DNA of 64,000 nucleotides from Diphasiastrum complanatum (GCA_029204225.1 CM055097.1:28943192-29007191), one strand, 5' to 3'; counted from the stretch's first letter, positions 23,289 through 34,601 are shown. Numbers and translations are program-made. Notes: generated by a model not told the origin, from the sequence alone.

Positions 23289-24754
23289 ATGGCCTCTTCC
23301 TCATCATCACGAGAATCAGGCTTGAGTTCATTTCCGAGCGAATTTGGGATTACTGAAAACCTAGACTACTTCCACAGTCTATTCAGGCCATATCTACATG
23401 TTTTCAGGACTGCACAACCAAATTCTGACGTATTTTATGAACATTATGTCAGATTCAGAGATATACTTAGCAAGCTTGTTTTCTCCATAGGTCCACTCCA
23501 GTACATGCATTATACTGATCTTGTTCATTTCATCCCAGCTTTTAGACATAGATTGGATAGAACGTTCACCAAACTGTTTGATTTTTTCAAAAGTAGTTCT
23601 ATGTGTCCGTATTGCAACAAGAAATGTCGATTGGTTGAATATCAGAGTGGTTTCGTACTTTTTCGGTTAGTTCAGATCCCAGATGATAATGAAGTTCCTG
23701 TTGCTTGCCCTCCTTTTGCACCCTCCTCTGTTCAGTCAGCCATTAAGGATATCAGTCACTTTCTTATCGACACTCTTGATAAAGAAAGTGACTTCATTGA
23801 TGTAAATACTGATGTTCTTCGGGATTCTTTCATTGGCCAAAATACATCTGATGATGAATCCAAATCTATGGAGGATTCGAAATGTCTTTTCAATTTGACT
23901 ATATATTATATTAATGATGATGTATATTTTACTACTGCTGATTTATGTAAATTTTTTGACTATTGTGAGGACGAGGTTCTATGTTTATTATCCGGCACAA
24001 TTTTCAAATTCTCCGACTTTGTAGATTTTGAGACAGATGACCTTGTTGCTGGTATTGATTTTGATGATGAGGAGGGTCTTATGACCAGTGAAGAATGTCT
24101 GAATAAGACTTTATCAAATATAGCTGAGAATGGGTGAGGCAGACCATTCGATGAAGAATTCACGGCATTTCAATCCCAGATGGGCTTCCCTCGTCCATCA
24201 TTACTGCATTTCACTGATGATTCCACTTCAGTACGTGGTCATTATATTAATCATCTTGATCTGGTTGCTGCTGATGATGAAGAATGTGTAAGTGTTTAAT
24301 CTTCCTTGCATTTGAATATTTTCAATCACTGAATGTGTTTTTGCTAACATATTTCCTATTGCAGGATTCTCTCATAATAGATGATTTTGCTGCGAGACGA
24401 GGTGGTTTCAGACAACACGCATCCTCATTCCAGAGGGACAATGGACTGGGCCACTATCTTCGACATTTCTTGAAGAATGAGATCTGTATTGCTCATTCCA
24501 AGCTGAGCCCAGTCGGGGAGAGTCTTATAATGGCAGTTAAAGCTTTGTCATTTTATCTAGGAGGACATAAATTTGTTAAGACAAATAAGATCATTTTTGT
24601 CAAAAGATCTTATGTTTTGAACATTTTAGGCTTTATTGATGGGAATGTTCCTTTAAGGAGCTCCCATTATTCATTGTATTCCACTTATATTGAGTATAGT
24701 GGAAATAAAGAATTAACCATACTTAGTTCACAATGTATTAATATTATTCAATGA
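23289..24754 (+). pseudogene. Gene B of the TIR element (unknown function, CxxC..C motif)
   Basis: The start is taken at GCCATGG (23289): 'MASSSSSRESGLSSFPSEFG'. Exon 1 runs to 24287 (donor GTAAGT) and exon 2 from 24365 (acceptor TTGCAG) to 24754. The N-terminal part has a helical region and 'MCPYCNKKCRLVEY', a possible zinc site. The middle has an acidic Ser-rich linker, then 'DVYFTTADLCKFFDYCEDEV', somewhat like BRO/KilA-type DNA-binding wording, though I would not assign it. Exon 2 has 'MAVKALSFYLGGHKFVKTN' and 'IIFVKRSYVLNILGF', conserved in the remnant at 9855-10140. A TGA at 24135 is the only stop in about 440 codons, so the gene was young when it broke. I do not recognise the family. 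Confidence 0.7.
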
Positions 24755-24781
24755 ATGTAATGTAATAATGAGGCTAGTTAC

Positions 24782-26092
24782 CTGAAACGCTGCCAACCAC
24801 CATATATCATTTTCTGACTGAACACTGAATTTGAAATCTTCTTGGTTCTCTGTTTTTTATAGAGCACCATTCATGAGAGTTATACTAACCCTTTCCATCT
24901 TCTGCCCTTTCACAATTTCTGACTCATCTAACTTAAGTACTATGATTATTTTGCCATTCACCTTTTCATAACTATCATAGAATGTGACGATGTATCTCAG
25001 CAAGTAATTTAGATCAACAAATAAATTGTTTGATGAATTATAGAATATCGATCTTCCATCAGTTTCATACACCTCTTCAGTATGAAATGGAGTTCCAGTG
25101 ATCTTATGCATACCTATGTTTAATGTATCTCTCTCTTTCTTCAAGTGATATGTCCTAGGAATTGGGACTTTTCTAATTTGAATTTGCTTGAAATCTTCTC
25201 TAATTAGTTTTAATATTGTTGTATATGCTTCCCTACTAATACCTGCAAAATCACAAGCACCCTGAACTATAGTTTTATCTAAAATATTTTGAATGTCCAC
25301 CATCAAAGACTCTACTATCTTACACTTTACATTTGAAATCCTATTGTTCATCATGATACGCTCAGTAGATTTGCAAGTCAATATTGTGCCCAATGACATT
25401 CCTAGTGAAGCATTGTCTTTAATATTCCGAGGAGCTACTAATGTAGACCTGCAAAAAAAACAGATAGTTAACAGAATATCACCATAGCTGAAATTAAATC
25501 CAAATGTCATTGAAAAACTTACAAAATTTAGAATATGCTTACTTGAATGCACGGATCCTTCTATTTCGATAACCTCCTTTTGAAAGCGTTTGAATATCCT
25601 TGCAACTTTGTTGCTTTCGCTTGTTACTTTCAGCCTTCTTCTTTACCAAATCCACATCTTTCAGTAATTGTAAGTTTTCAATACGAATAGACTGTAAGAC
25701 TGATTGCATTTGCTCTAGTTCTGATTTGATATTGATTGTTATCTTCTGTAATGATTCATTATTTTTTTTAAATTGTTCATTTTCTTCTAACGTCTTTTGG
25801 AGATGACAATCTATATTCTGACAATAAGAGAATATCCGAATTAACTCACCTTCTAAAAAGTGAATATTATTCATAAAAAGTTGTTTTCCATGGTTTTGCA
25901 ATCTTTCACAATATCCTAGTAATCCACTATGCCCATTGCATATCCATGTAACTAAATGAGTTATTGAAGAGAATGTGAGATGTGTCAAAGTGCTTGGATC
26001 TTGTGGATATAATGTTCCATCTGTCCACAAATCCACGTTTTTCTTTCTTTCTGCCCTGTAACGAAAACGATCTTCAGCAGATATTTAAACTC
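24782..26092 (-). pseudogene. Transposase-like gene, copy 2 (5' exons only)
   Basis: Exon A (about 26092-25543, donor GTAAGC) reads 'ERKKNVDLWTDGTLYPQD', then a coiled-coil region of about 100 aa ('LEENEQFKKNNESLQK') and 'GGYRNRRIRAFK'. Exon B (25448-24782, acceptor TTTGCAG) reads 'STLVAPRNIKDNASLG', 'TIVQGACDFAGISREAYTT', 'KIIIVLKLDESEIVKGQKM' and 'VQSENDIWWLAAFQ', then a perfect donor GTAACT. It aligns exon for exon with 7099-8506. The LDESE strand probably carries the first catalytic Asp. One TAA follows 'LMNGAL'. The downstream GD/CxxC/TLH/E exons seen in copy 1 are absent, because gene B's end lies only 28 bp beyond the donor. This copy is therefore internally deleted. Confidence 0.7.
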
Positions 26093-26654
26093 CTTTGCCT
26101 CCTCTTCTCTACAAAGGTGCCAAATCAATAGGGATATCTACATGTAGATAATATAATGTCATCATCAAAAAAATAATAGAGTAATCAGTTGCATCAAAGT
26201 ACTATGACCAGATTCTATGAAGCAAAACAAAATACTTATCTTTGATTATATTATATACTATGTACGATCAATCCAATCTCCATGCTTGTATGCTTGATTC
26301 AAATTTGAAAATGTCGCTCATTTTTTCATTCCAATAGGTAGTTGGCACTCATATTTCCATTCTCGTGGAAGGAATGCATATGTAAACATTTTGCAATTTT
26401 TCCTGATTCGAATTTGGGGATGGCGGTCATATTCTAGATTCAGTGAAAATATTGCTCTTTTTGTAACCAATGGAGGGAATATTTTTGAATTTAGTCAAGT
26501 TATACTGCGAACTGTTAACAGTTCTTAACTATGACTATAGACACTGTGGTTAGATCATTGGGAGTTGGGGAGGCCTTGGGAGTGGTGTGGGCAAGCAAAT
26601 AAACAATATTGTTTTATTTATTTTGATATTTTTATATATCCTACATGGCATTTC
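26093..26654. other. 5' flank of the transposase-like gene inside the TIR element
   Basis: No gene is recognised. As the region upstream of the minus-strand gene it should hold its promoter, but no specific element can be called. Confidence 0.4.
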
Positions 26655-26700
26655 TTAAAGGGTCTTTTTGATATTGAGAACTCCTCTAATGTAGAGTGCC
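26655..26700 (-). repeat. Right terminal inverted repeat
   Basis: TTAAAGGGTCTTTTTGATAT followed by TGAGAACTCCTCTAATGTAG and AGTGCC is the inverse of 20653-20692, with about 7 extra bp near the tip. Confidence 0.8.
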
Positions 26701-26701
26701 A

Positions 26702-27030
26702 TTAGGGTAGACCCTAAACCCCTGGCTATCAAAGTCTTAGATCATGCGTAATTACCCTCTTGGTAGCTCGAGTCAACTGTCTTACAAAAGTAGGTGGCCG
26801 ACCTCATCAAAAATCTCAATCATCTAGGAACATCATGATATAATTCACTTTAGAAAAATATTTATTTAACTAATTCCATTTCATTATCAACATGCAAAAA
26901 TAAAAAAAAACCTCATCATAATATAATTTACTCTAGAAAAAAAATTATATAACTCATCATAATATAATTCACTTTAGAAATATATTTATTTAACTAATTT
27001 CATGTCATTATCAACATGCAAAAAAAAAAA
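26702..27030. repeat. Direct repeat of about 80 bp between TIR element and CACTA end
   Basis: ATAATTCACTTTAGAAA...TTTATTTAACTAATTYCAT...TATCAACATGCAAAAA occurs at about 26838-26909 and again at about 26962-27030, with a shorter partial copy between them. Confidence 0.8.
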
Positions 27031-27396
27031 AAATTGCGTGGATAATTCACGTAGAAGATATCCACGCGTGGATATCTTTAACGTCCGGTCTGGTCCAGTG
27101 AAGTTGTTGTACAACAAACTGAAATCTGTGTAGATAATTCACGCGTGGATTATTCACGCGAAACTGCCTTCCGGTGCCGCCAAGCTTCCCTCCCAAACAG
27201 TTGCTGGAATTTTCAAAATTCAATTTGGCGTGGATAATCCACGAGCATAAATTTTTCGGCGCCGTGTTCAAAAACTTTTTGGTGTGGATAATCCATGCGT
27301 GGATGTTCCACGCAAACAAAATTTCGGAAAATCGATTAAGTGTCGGGTCTCGCGTGGATACTCTGCGTGGATAAACATAGAGTTTTCTAGTTGTGA
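27031..27396 (-). repeat. Probable CACTA right end with subterminal repeats
   Basis: Repeated GTGGATAATTCACGCG, TCCACGCGTGGATATC and TGGATAATCCACGAGC units lie in both orientations, the same unit as at 11.1-11.5 kb. The cluster stops at GAGTTTTCTAGTTGTG (27396), whose complement CACAACTAGAAAA differs at two positions from the common CACTA tip CACTACAAGAAAA. The 3-bp flanks do not match, so the pairing with 11101 is likely but unproven. Confidence 0.5.
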
Positions 27397-27763
27397 TTGT
27401 ACTAGGGATGGGTATCGCTCAGACAGACTCAACTCCATACTAGATTTGAACAATATGATCCGCGTGATTTGTGCTCTTATATCTCAAAGCCACATAAGTC
27501 AACTATGACAGCAGTGGTCAGGTTTGAGTAGTTAATCATCCTCAAGAAATGGCGCACAAGGCCATATTGATTGACTCTGAAACTCTGCCAAGAATCACAT
27601 TGACTGTTCGCATGTTTGTGGATTAACAACTAGGCTCTAAACTCAAGAGTGTGAGATCATCATCCCGTATGGTGCACATTGAGGGCCTACTCTTGTCGTC
27701 CATCTCAAACTGTTACATCACACTTTGCCGCTCCCGCAGCTTAGTGTGTTATAACCCAACTTC

Positions 27764-27994
27764 GTCATGAATAAATATAGAGGCTACGTGTGGCGTTGGA
27801 GGGAACTGCTTGTTGCGTGGGATTGTCGTTGGGCAACTCGGCTAAAGAGGGTTTTCAATGGAGTTTCAACCCGGGCGAAAAAAGGGGAAGTTATTGAGCA
27901 GTCGCGGCGAGGGGGAAGTATCGGAGGCAAAAAAGGGCAAAATAACCGCGAATCCTTTCAAACTACCATCTTAGGAGCACGCTACGTACAGAAC
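27764..27994 (+). repeat. Duplicated segment, copy 1 (pair at 42758-42987)
   Basis: About 230 bp from CATGAATAAATATAGAGGCT to CGTACAGAAC, shared with 42758-42987 with scattered differences. There it follows a Ty3 integrase tail, so it may derive from a Ty3 3' region or LTR. Confidence 0.85.
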
Positions 27995-28650
27995 TCCACG
28001 ACTGTTAATGTCGTTCTAATTTCGCCACGTGTCAGCTGTCCGCCTACGATGCCGCGTGCCCCACGTCCAAGTGGGCGCGCTTTTACGATGTCGCGCATCT
28101 AAAATCCATCGACTCCAATATAATCCTCGCTTGCTCTCTCTTTTCTCGCGCAGAAGAATAGCATTTTGATCGATCGATCCTTTGCGCTTTGCAATATTTA
28201 TTCTCCCCCCGAGGCAATCAATTTCAGCTGGTTTCCATGTGCTTTGATTCTATGAATTCTTAAAGTGTTAGCTTTGCTCCTGCTGATCGGATTATTAACT
28301 TTTTGATTTTGCATCTTTCTCATTTTTTCAAAGGTATCAATGTGTGCAGTATGTTGCCCTTATTTCTGACTTATTTGAGTAATGAATCAATCGGATCGTG
28401 ATTATCATTAGTGGTTGCTACTAGTGCTTTTCTACCGTTTATGCAATTGAAAACATGCTCCTACAAGCGGGACGAAAGGTTTCTAGCTGCTTCTTGAGCT
28501 CCGCTGCGACGCTCCTGTTTTGATCGCTGGCTGTAGGAGGCTGGAGGAGTAATTGTGGAACCTTCATTTCAGAAGTTTTTATTTCCGTTCGCTCTCGGGA
28601 ATTTTGATCAGCAGGAAGAACTCCCATAACAATCGCTATAAACTTCAGTT
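27995..28650 (+). other. GC-richer, promoter-like stretch
   Basis: It contains CCACGTGTCAGC (a G-box-like CACGTG), a CCAATATAATCC word near 28115 and CT-rich leader-like sequence (TTGCTCTCTCTTTTCTCGC) before the ORF at 28651. This is the most host-like sequence in the window, but no transcript feature can be proved. Confidence 0.35.
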
Positions 28651-29007
28651 TTGGTGATTGTGGGGGAGGCGGAGAGTAAGACGTCAGGTACAGTGAAGAT
28701 TCTTCTCAGTATAGAGCTCGGGCGAGGTAGTCATCGAGGAGGCAGAGGCGTAGGTGTATATCAGGGATATAAACATATGGATATGGAACATCAATTGCAA
28801 GCTGGTAGATCACCGCGAGGCACTAATGGAGGAGGCAGAGGCGTAGGTACATATCAGGGATATGAACATATAGATATGGCACAGCAAGGTGGTAGATCAC
28901 GAGCAACTAACAATGAATGTAGAGGAGTTCAAACTATTGAGTATGAAAGAGGAAGAAGATTTCAACCAGTCCTGCTAGCCCGCTATCACAACCTAACTGA
29001 AAGGTAG
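28651..29007 (+). CDS. Hypothetical Gly/Arg-rich protein with internal repeat
   Basis: A 118-aa ORF opening with GTG in this frame. It contains two copies of a roughly 38-aa unit: 'GGRGVGVYQGYKHMDMEHQ' and 'GGRGVGTYQGYEHIDMAQQ', each followed by an Arg/Ser-rich part. The C-terminal part is 'ARYHNLTER'. RGG-type repeats occur in RNA-binding proteins and in the N-termini of plant Argonautes, but no conserved domain follows, so I assign no function. It could be a first coding exon whose partners are lost or lie outside recognisable sequence, or a chance ORF over a roughly 114-bp tandem repeat. Confidence 0.35.
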   Translation: MVIVGEAESKTSGTVKILLSIELGRGSHRGGRGVGVYQGYKHMDMEHQLQAGRSPRGTNGGGRGVGTYQGYEHIDMAQQGGRSRATNNECRGVQTIEYERGRRFQPVLLARYHNLTER

Positions 29008-30640
29008 TGACTCCGTACCCCATTGTTTCTCAGTGATTACTAGACCACCCCATCCTAAACTTCATACACGATACTAGTAACTTAGCAACCCTATTAATAT
29101 GTTACTTAGGAATAACTCGTAAGTAAATTTTTTTTTAGCTTCACTTTTTAGAATTTCAATTTTCTTGGTATACGTGATTTCTATGAAATTTTGATTATAG
29201 ACTTCTGTTGCCATATTCATTAGTCTTTCTTGATCTTGAAAACTAACATACAACCATAAATATAGCTATCAAATGTATGTGTGGAATGTTGTCTACAATC
29301 GTTGTTTGGGCCAAATACATATGGTCAGCATTTCTAGTCGACTCCCGTTAACTCCCACTACTGTTGCAATACTAGATTCAAAAGCATACAACATATTTCG
29401 GTAACTGTGGTAATCGATGATAGTCGTGACGATATTCCGACAAAGCTTAGTAAACAGGCCAAAGAAAATCCCACAGTTGCGACTCTATTCATTGGCAAAA
29501 TGTTCAAGACAAACTAATCAGAAAAGAACCTATACAAAGGCAGAAACCCAATCTAACTAGGTCATTCTAGAACATACTGAAACTGCATGACTGCCTACAT
29601 GTCTCCGACATTCAGCACTGCCAAAAACTTAGGCTTCTGACTGATAAGCGCCCCTCTTGCACCAATCTGTGCGTTGAAAGGGATCTGAAGCAGATCTATG
29701 AAATGTGAGGTTTCAGAGGAATGACTGAAATATATGAGACTGATCACAACATACAAAGTATCCCAAACCTTAAAAATGAAATCTAGAAGCAAAAGCTGCG
29801 TTCAGCATGTCAAATGGATATGCAAACTAAATAAAATAGCCTTCAACTAAGGTTCTACTCTTAAAATTTTTGACCACTACCACATAATATCTTTTAACAT
29901 TTATTTTTTTACAAACTCCATTGACCTTTTTACAAACTCCATTGACCGACCTCAACACATAGTGCCTTGCAATGCCTTTGCAAGGCAAGCCCAAAAATTA
30001 AAAAAAAAAACGTATTTCCACGGAACATAATCGGTACGGTTTCGTTCTGAAAAATTCCACATAACCAATTTCTCGGGATCTTTGGGTGAATATAACAGGA
30101 AATAAAAAATAGGATCATATTGTTTCTCGTAATTCAGCTACGTCACAGCTTCCAAAGTGATATCAGAAATGAGAAAAAGTGACTGCAAAATATACAGGTT
30201 ACTTCAGAAACTTCTAAGCTTTATATGACCTTGAAACATGTTTTTTTAAAAGCTCTTAGAAATCAATAATGTGCTGCCAGAAATCTGAAACTTTATGATT
30301 ACAGAAATCATGAAAAGTAGAGCATTATTTGAGGCTTTGGAATCGGTGCTAGACAAGTTTCAGATATCTAAGCGGTATTTTAAAAACTTGTACACTTTTC
30401 TTATGCTATAAAAAATCTTGCCAAACTAGGTTGTGTCAGAGTCAGTCTCCCTCTACATTTTAAATCGGAATTATGTCAACGTTGGTCTCCCTCTACGTTT
30501 TGAATCAGATTTGAACAAGAAAAATCATCAGAAACCAAGGTTCTTTAAGCGATGGTTGTCAAAATTTGAGATTTGAGGACCATGCAAAAGTTTCTCAGGC
30601 ATAAAAATTGCAAACCCTACAAATTTGTAATCTAAACTCT
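29008..30640. other. Stretch without recognisable gene
   Basis: No family matches on either strand. Short imperfect repeats such as TGACCTTTTTACAAACTCCAT occur near 29905-29945. Confidence 0.4.
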
Positions 30641-30922
30641 GCTTATGCTTGTAAGTAATGGAAGTAGAGCAAAGAGAACTGAAAATATGCCTTTCGGTTG
30701 CCCTCATGTGCGCCCTCATACTGCCAGAAACTTGCATGCATTCGGTGTGGAAATGGTGGAGGGATGGGCGCTTCCATCCCTCATCAACCTGGCAGTACTC
30801 TCTCTCTCTCTTTCTCTCGGGTTCCTCTCTCTCTTTCACGAGTTCTCTCTCGGATCGGGCCAGGAAGGCTTTCGCAACTTGTGGCCCTATGAGAAGAGAT
30901 TTTTGGAGGGGATAAAAAGGAA

Positions 30923-30951
<29 letters not shown>
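30923..30951 (+). repeat. G29 homopolymer
   Basis: An uninterrupted run of 29 G after AAAAGGAA. It is preceded at about 30800 by a short CT-rich patch. It could be a genuine G-quadruplex-capable tract, or its length could be an assembly estimate. Confidence 0.85.
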
Positions 30952-30953
<2 letters not shown>

Positions 30954-31353
30954 GTTTGCGGTCGTGGCTAGTTAACTTAAATTTTTTTTTTAAAACTTAA
31001 GTTTGCATGCAATGCTGGTGATAACGGGGGTGGAGGGGTGCATAATTTTTTTCATATGCAAAAGTTTTGGTGTATTTCTTGTGGGTTTTTTCAAGCCATA
31101 TTGGTTTGAGTTAATTGAATGCAGTACTGTAATGGCTTGTGTATGGTGTTAATTGGTTTTTAATGACATTAAGGTGGTTAACTTTTATTTCGTTGCTTGT
31201 TGTTAGAATTGCAACATTCATTGGTATAATTTAATTAGTACATTGCTCTATTAAAAACACTCAGTTTTTTAGACATTGTCTTATTAACAATCATTATACC
31301 CATAATAAAATTAAAACTGAACGAAATTTTTTTAATTTTTCAGTTACACTTGC

Positions 31354-32120
31354 AATGGACAAAGATGATGTTCCAGTGACAAGGGACACGAAATTCCGTC
31401 CGACATCACAGCCAGTGATGACACGGAAATCCGATTGGCATCACCAGACAGTGACGAGGCTCTCGATTCTAATAAATTATTGCACACTCTGGACAAAGCA
31501 GTACTAGAACTTCACCACAGTAACAAGCAACGCGATAACCAAATGCAGAATCTCTTTAACCAACTATAAGTCATCACCTCAACTAATTTGGGCTACCAAT
31601 CGGAGGTATTCTCCGGTGAGAAAATATTTAAGCTAGCGCCCGGAAGTTGTTGAGGACCAGGTTAATCGTTGGACAAGCTATTTTAGCTTGCACAATGTCC
31701 CAGAGGATAAGTGGATATCCTCAGTTCTGTTGTTTCTGGAAGGCAAGGCCTCCTCATGGTGGAAAGAACTTTCCACGAAACCGGTAACTTGGGCTAGATT
31801 TTTAACAAAATTCCGTAAAGCTTTTGTCACAATATAGACGATTTCGAGTAATATATCCGTTTTATTAACCACAAGATAGGCAATCCAGAACTGGATGGTT
31901 ATGTCCAAGAGTTCTTGGATTCTTTGGCAAAGGTGCCACTATTTGATCGTAAGTTGGCACAGTGGTAGTTCATCTTTGTGGATTGCCAGCCGACTATCAA
32001 AATGAGTGTAAACGAAATATCCTCCATTCACTGGAAGATGCTATCCATGTGGCCAAGGCCTAGATAGCATCGTTGTTGTCTCGCGAAAAAGTGCGCACAG
32101 CCAAACTGTCCTGAAACCCC
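31354..32120 (+). pseudogene. Ty3/gypsy gag remnant
   Basis: It starts 'MDKDDVPVTRDTKF'. The diagnostic gag core is at about 31640-31830: 'VNRWTSYFSLHNVPEDKW' then 'LFLEGKASSWWKELSTKPVTW' and 'FLTKFRKAFVT'. The pattern V..W......L.G.A..WW......W..F...F is typical of plant Ty3 gag. Multiple stops and frame changes lie before and after. No zinc knuckle is visible before the join with pol sequence near 32120-32190, which implies an internal deletion. Confidence 0.8.
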
Positions 32121-32189
32121 AAATGGAAAAGACAACCAATAAGCGGAAGAAGCAGTTTTTCGACGAGGATTTTTCGATAAATCTGATTT

Positions 32190-32830
32190 CTTAGAAATAG
32201 ATTTTAAAAACCATACTTTGGTATTTAAAAATAAGTTTGATCAAATTGTTTCTATTTCTGGAGAGATCGATGTACTTCCATCGCCGATGATTTCCTCAGC
32301 TGAATTAATAAAAAAACTTCATGATTTTGAGTATGAACTCTTTTATTTGGTTTTAAAATCTCATATGCATTGTGATGTTGTTGATGTGAATATGTTTTCA
32401 TGTTTTAAAACCGAAAATTTGCATCATGAACAACAGCTACTGCAAGATTTAAAACAAGAGTTTAGTGAAGTTTTTTAGAAACAGCTACCTTACGGACTAC
32501 CACCCGCTCGGTCGGTGGACCATAAGATAGATCTTTTGCCCCCAATAGTCGTCTTATCTTCAGACAACCATATCGGTTTAGTCAAAAGGAAGAGGAGGAA
32601 GTGGCTAGGCAAATCGAGAAATATCTCAAGATAGGGCACATTAGACCAAGTAAGTCTCCATGGGGAGCACATGTCCTTCTTAAGAGTAAGAAAGATGGGG
32701 GTCTGAACAAACTTATGGTAAAAAATAAATACATGTTGCCCAGGATGGATGATCTCATAGATCAGTTGAATGGAGCTAAATACTTCACAAAAATTGATCT
32801 ACGTATGAGAAAAACCATCAAATTATGATA
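32190..32830 (+). pseudogene. Ty3/gypsy pol remnant (linker and start of reverse transcriptase)
   Basis: 'LLQDLKQEFSEVF', then '[19 protein letters not shown]' (pattern F.DVFP.ELPPGLPP.R...H.I.L.PG). In another frame come '[19 protein letters not shown]', '[20 protein letters not shown]' and '[17 protein letters not shown]'. The segment of RT with R.CVDYR is deleted or shifted. The sequence breaks off right after the first RT Asp strand (KIDLR), so the YVDD box, RNase H and integrase are missing here. Confidence 0.85.
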
Positions 32831-32871
32831 CATCCGGAAGATGTAAAAAAGGTGTTGATGACTTCTCTATC

Positions 32872-33704
32872 TGTAATGGACTTTTGTGTGAGAAATTGGC
32901 AAAAATCTAGCTTGGTATTTTTTATGATAGAAGTTTGTAAGTGAATCTCACATGTGTGGAGGATGTTCTCACGTGTGGAGAATTGTAAAGTAAATCAAAA
33001 TGTTTGATATAGGGGTCTCATAGAATTTCATAGTCAAGCATTTAGGTGTAGGATGTTGATAGGGTCAAATTTGGCATAGATGGCAAATTATCCATTTCCA
33101 CTTGTAATGCCAATATTGAGCCAAAATAGAGCCAAACTTGTGCCAATTAGAGTGTAGACAAGTGTCATGCTTTTGTTTGATGAAGCTTAAGAGGTCATAG
33201 GATTTAGAGGTGGAACCTTGTGAGGTCCAATAGAAAATTGAGGTGTGCTTGAATATAGTCCAATAGAATTTAGAGGTACATGGATCAATGGTCCAATAGG
33301 ATTAAGAGATGAAAAAGTGTGATCCAATCATAGTTAAGCATAGTGGTAGCTCATGAATCTACTAGTATCATTGTACTCCTCATTTTGGATCTAATTGATT
33401 TTGAGATTGAGGGGATTTTGAGTGTCATTGAATTTCTAGCTTTCTCTCTCTACCCGAGAGCTCATGATGGTTTTTCTCTCTCTACTCGAGGAGAGCAGCT
33501 TGTTTTTACTTAGAATATTTTTGGAACACTTCCCACACGTGTGAGTGAGAATTGGAAGTGATTGAATGCATGTAGTAGTGTGTTTTTGCCATAGGATACA
33601 AGATTGATCTTGAATCTCAATCTAGTCTTGATCTTGGTGCATCTACACACCTTAGGAGATCACAAGTACATGTAGTGGACAGTCCACACGTGTGAAATTC
33701 AACA
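32872..33704 (+). mobile_element. Copia-type LTR (about 833 bp)
   Basis: It ends ...AATTCAACA directly before a Met-tRNA primer site. Its start near 32872 is set by resemblance to the LTR at 52249-53067, whose beginning also reads GTGTGA..AAA..GCAAAAAT...CTTGGTA. Both LTRs carry CACACGTGTG words. Only this 5' LTR and the leader survive. Confidence 0.6.
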
Positions 33705-33717
33705 TGGTATCAGAGCC
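33705..33717 (+). promoter_or_regulatory. Copia primer-binding site (initiator Met-tRNA)
   Basis: TGGTATCAGAGCC is the standard plant copia primer site and lies immediately after the LTR end. Confidence 0.85.
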
Positions 33718-34601
33718 TACCTAAGGTTACCATGCATTTTGATCCATTTGAGTGAAAACTATTCATCAATCTTGAGCTAGAAATTGTCAAGGCCCATTTT
33801 CCTAGCTATCTTGTTCAATTTTGGATCAAAAGAGATCAAAAGGACATTGATTGGGTCTGACCTGGTACTGTACGGAATCAGGTGCTCAGACACGTGTGAG
33901 GAACATCCAATTTCAGTTTGGGAGTTCTCTTTCATGTTTGATCCAAAAATCTTGCTAGATAGCTTGTTTTGAAGCTATTTTTGTCTAGTTTCTGATGCAA
34001 TCAGTTTCATTCCATTTGGTTGAGCCAATCAAAAGTTATAAGCTTTTGAAGAGGGTTAGGTAGGGCACCTAGACCTGGGTGGACACATTTGGTTTGGTCA
34101 AAAGATTGCTTGTTTGATCCAAAATCACAGTTGAATGCTTACCAATCTCATCTACATGTGATCTAGGCATTGTTTTGAGATCTTAGTCATTTTGTTTCAT
34201 GTAATATCATTGTATTTGAGTCAAATTTGGTTTCTTAGTGTATTTCATATGTGCTAAGAGTGTTTGATCCTAACTTTGCCCATACTCCATCATTTGATGT
34301 GAAGTAGATCTAGTTTTGGAGAGATTGAGATAGCTAGTGAGAATCATCTCACAGTTTGTTGCAAGATCTTGCATAAGAGATGGTAGCACACCATTATTGG
34401 ATCCTATAATGAGAGAGAAGCAACATTTTTTGTTCATCACTTTTATTTATCTCCACTTTACATGACTTCAATGAGTTCATACTTGTTGCAACCAAGTGAG
34501 AGATTGTCTACTTCCAATTATTCAATATGGAAGTTGAGGATGGAGTCCATCTTGATACTCCAAGATGTGATGGACATTCTATGGCAATGAGTTCAACTAG
34601 G
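33718..34601. other. Copia leader and start of its ORF, truncated
   Basis: The untranslated leader follows the primer site. An ORF beginning ATGGAAGTTGAGGATGG at about 34527 is cut off at 34602, where CACTA sequence starts. Confidence 0.45.

Larger units (their letters stand above)
20653..26700. mobile_element. 6-kb TIR element with histone/Ulp1, gene B and transposase-like genes
   Basis: The ends form an imperfect inverted pair: left GGCATTAGAGGAGTTTTCAA (from 20653) and right, reverse-complemented, GGCACTCTACATTAGAGGAG (from 26700). Both continue into TCAATATCAAAAAGACCCTTT. The left copy lacks about 7 bp found on the right. Flanks read GAGATTA before the left end and ATTAGGG after the right end, so a 4-bp ATTA target duplication is possible. 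Inside are, left to right, a CENH3-like/Ulp1 block (-), gene B (+) and a transposase-like gene (-). The element sits beside copia and CACTA sequence. The transposase 3' exons are missing and every gene carries a stop or frameshift, so this copy is dead. Confidence 0.75.
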
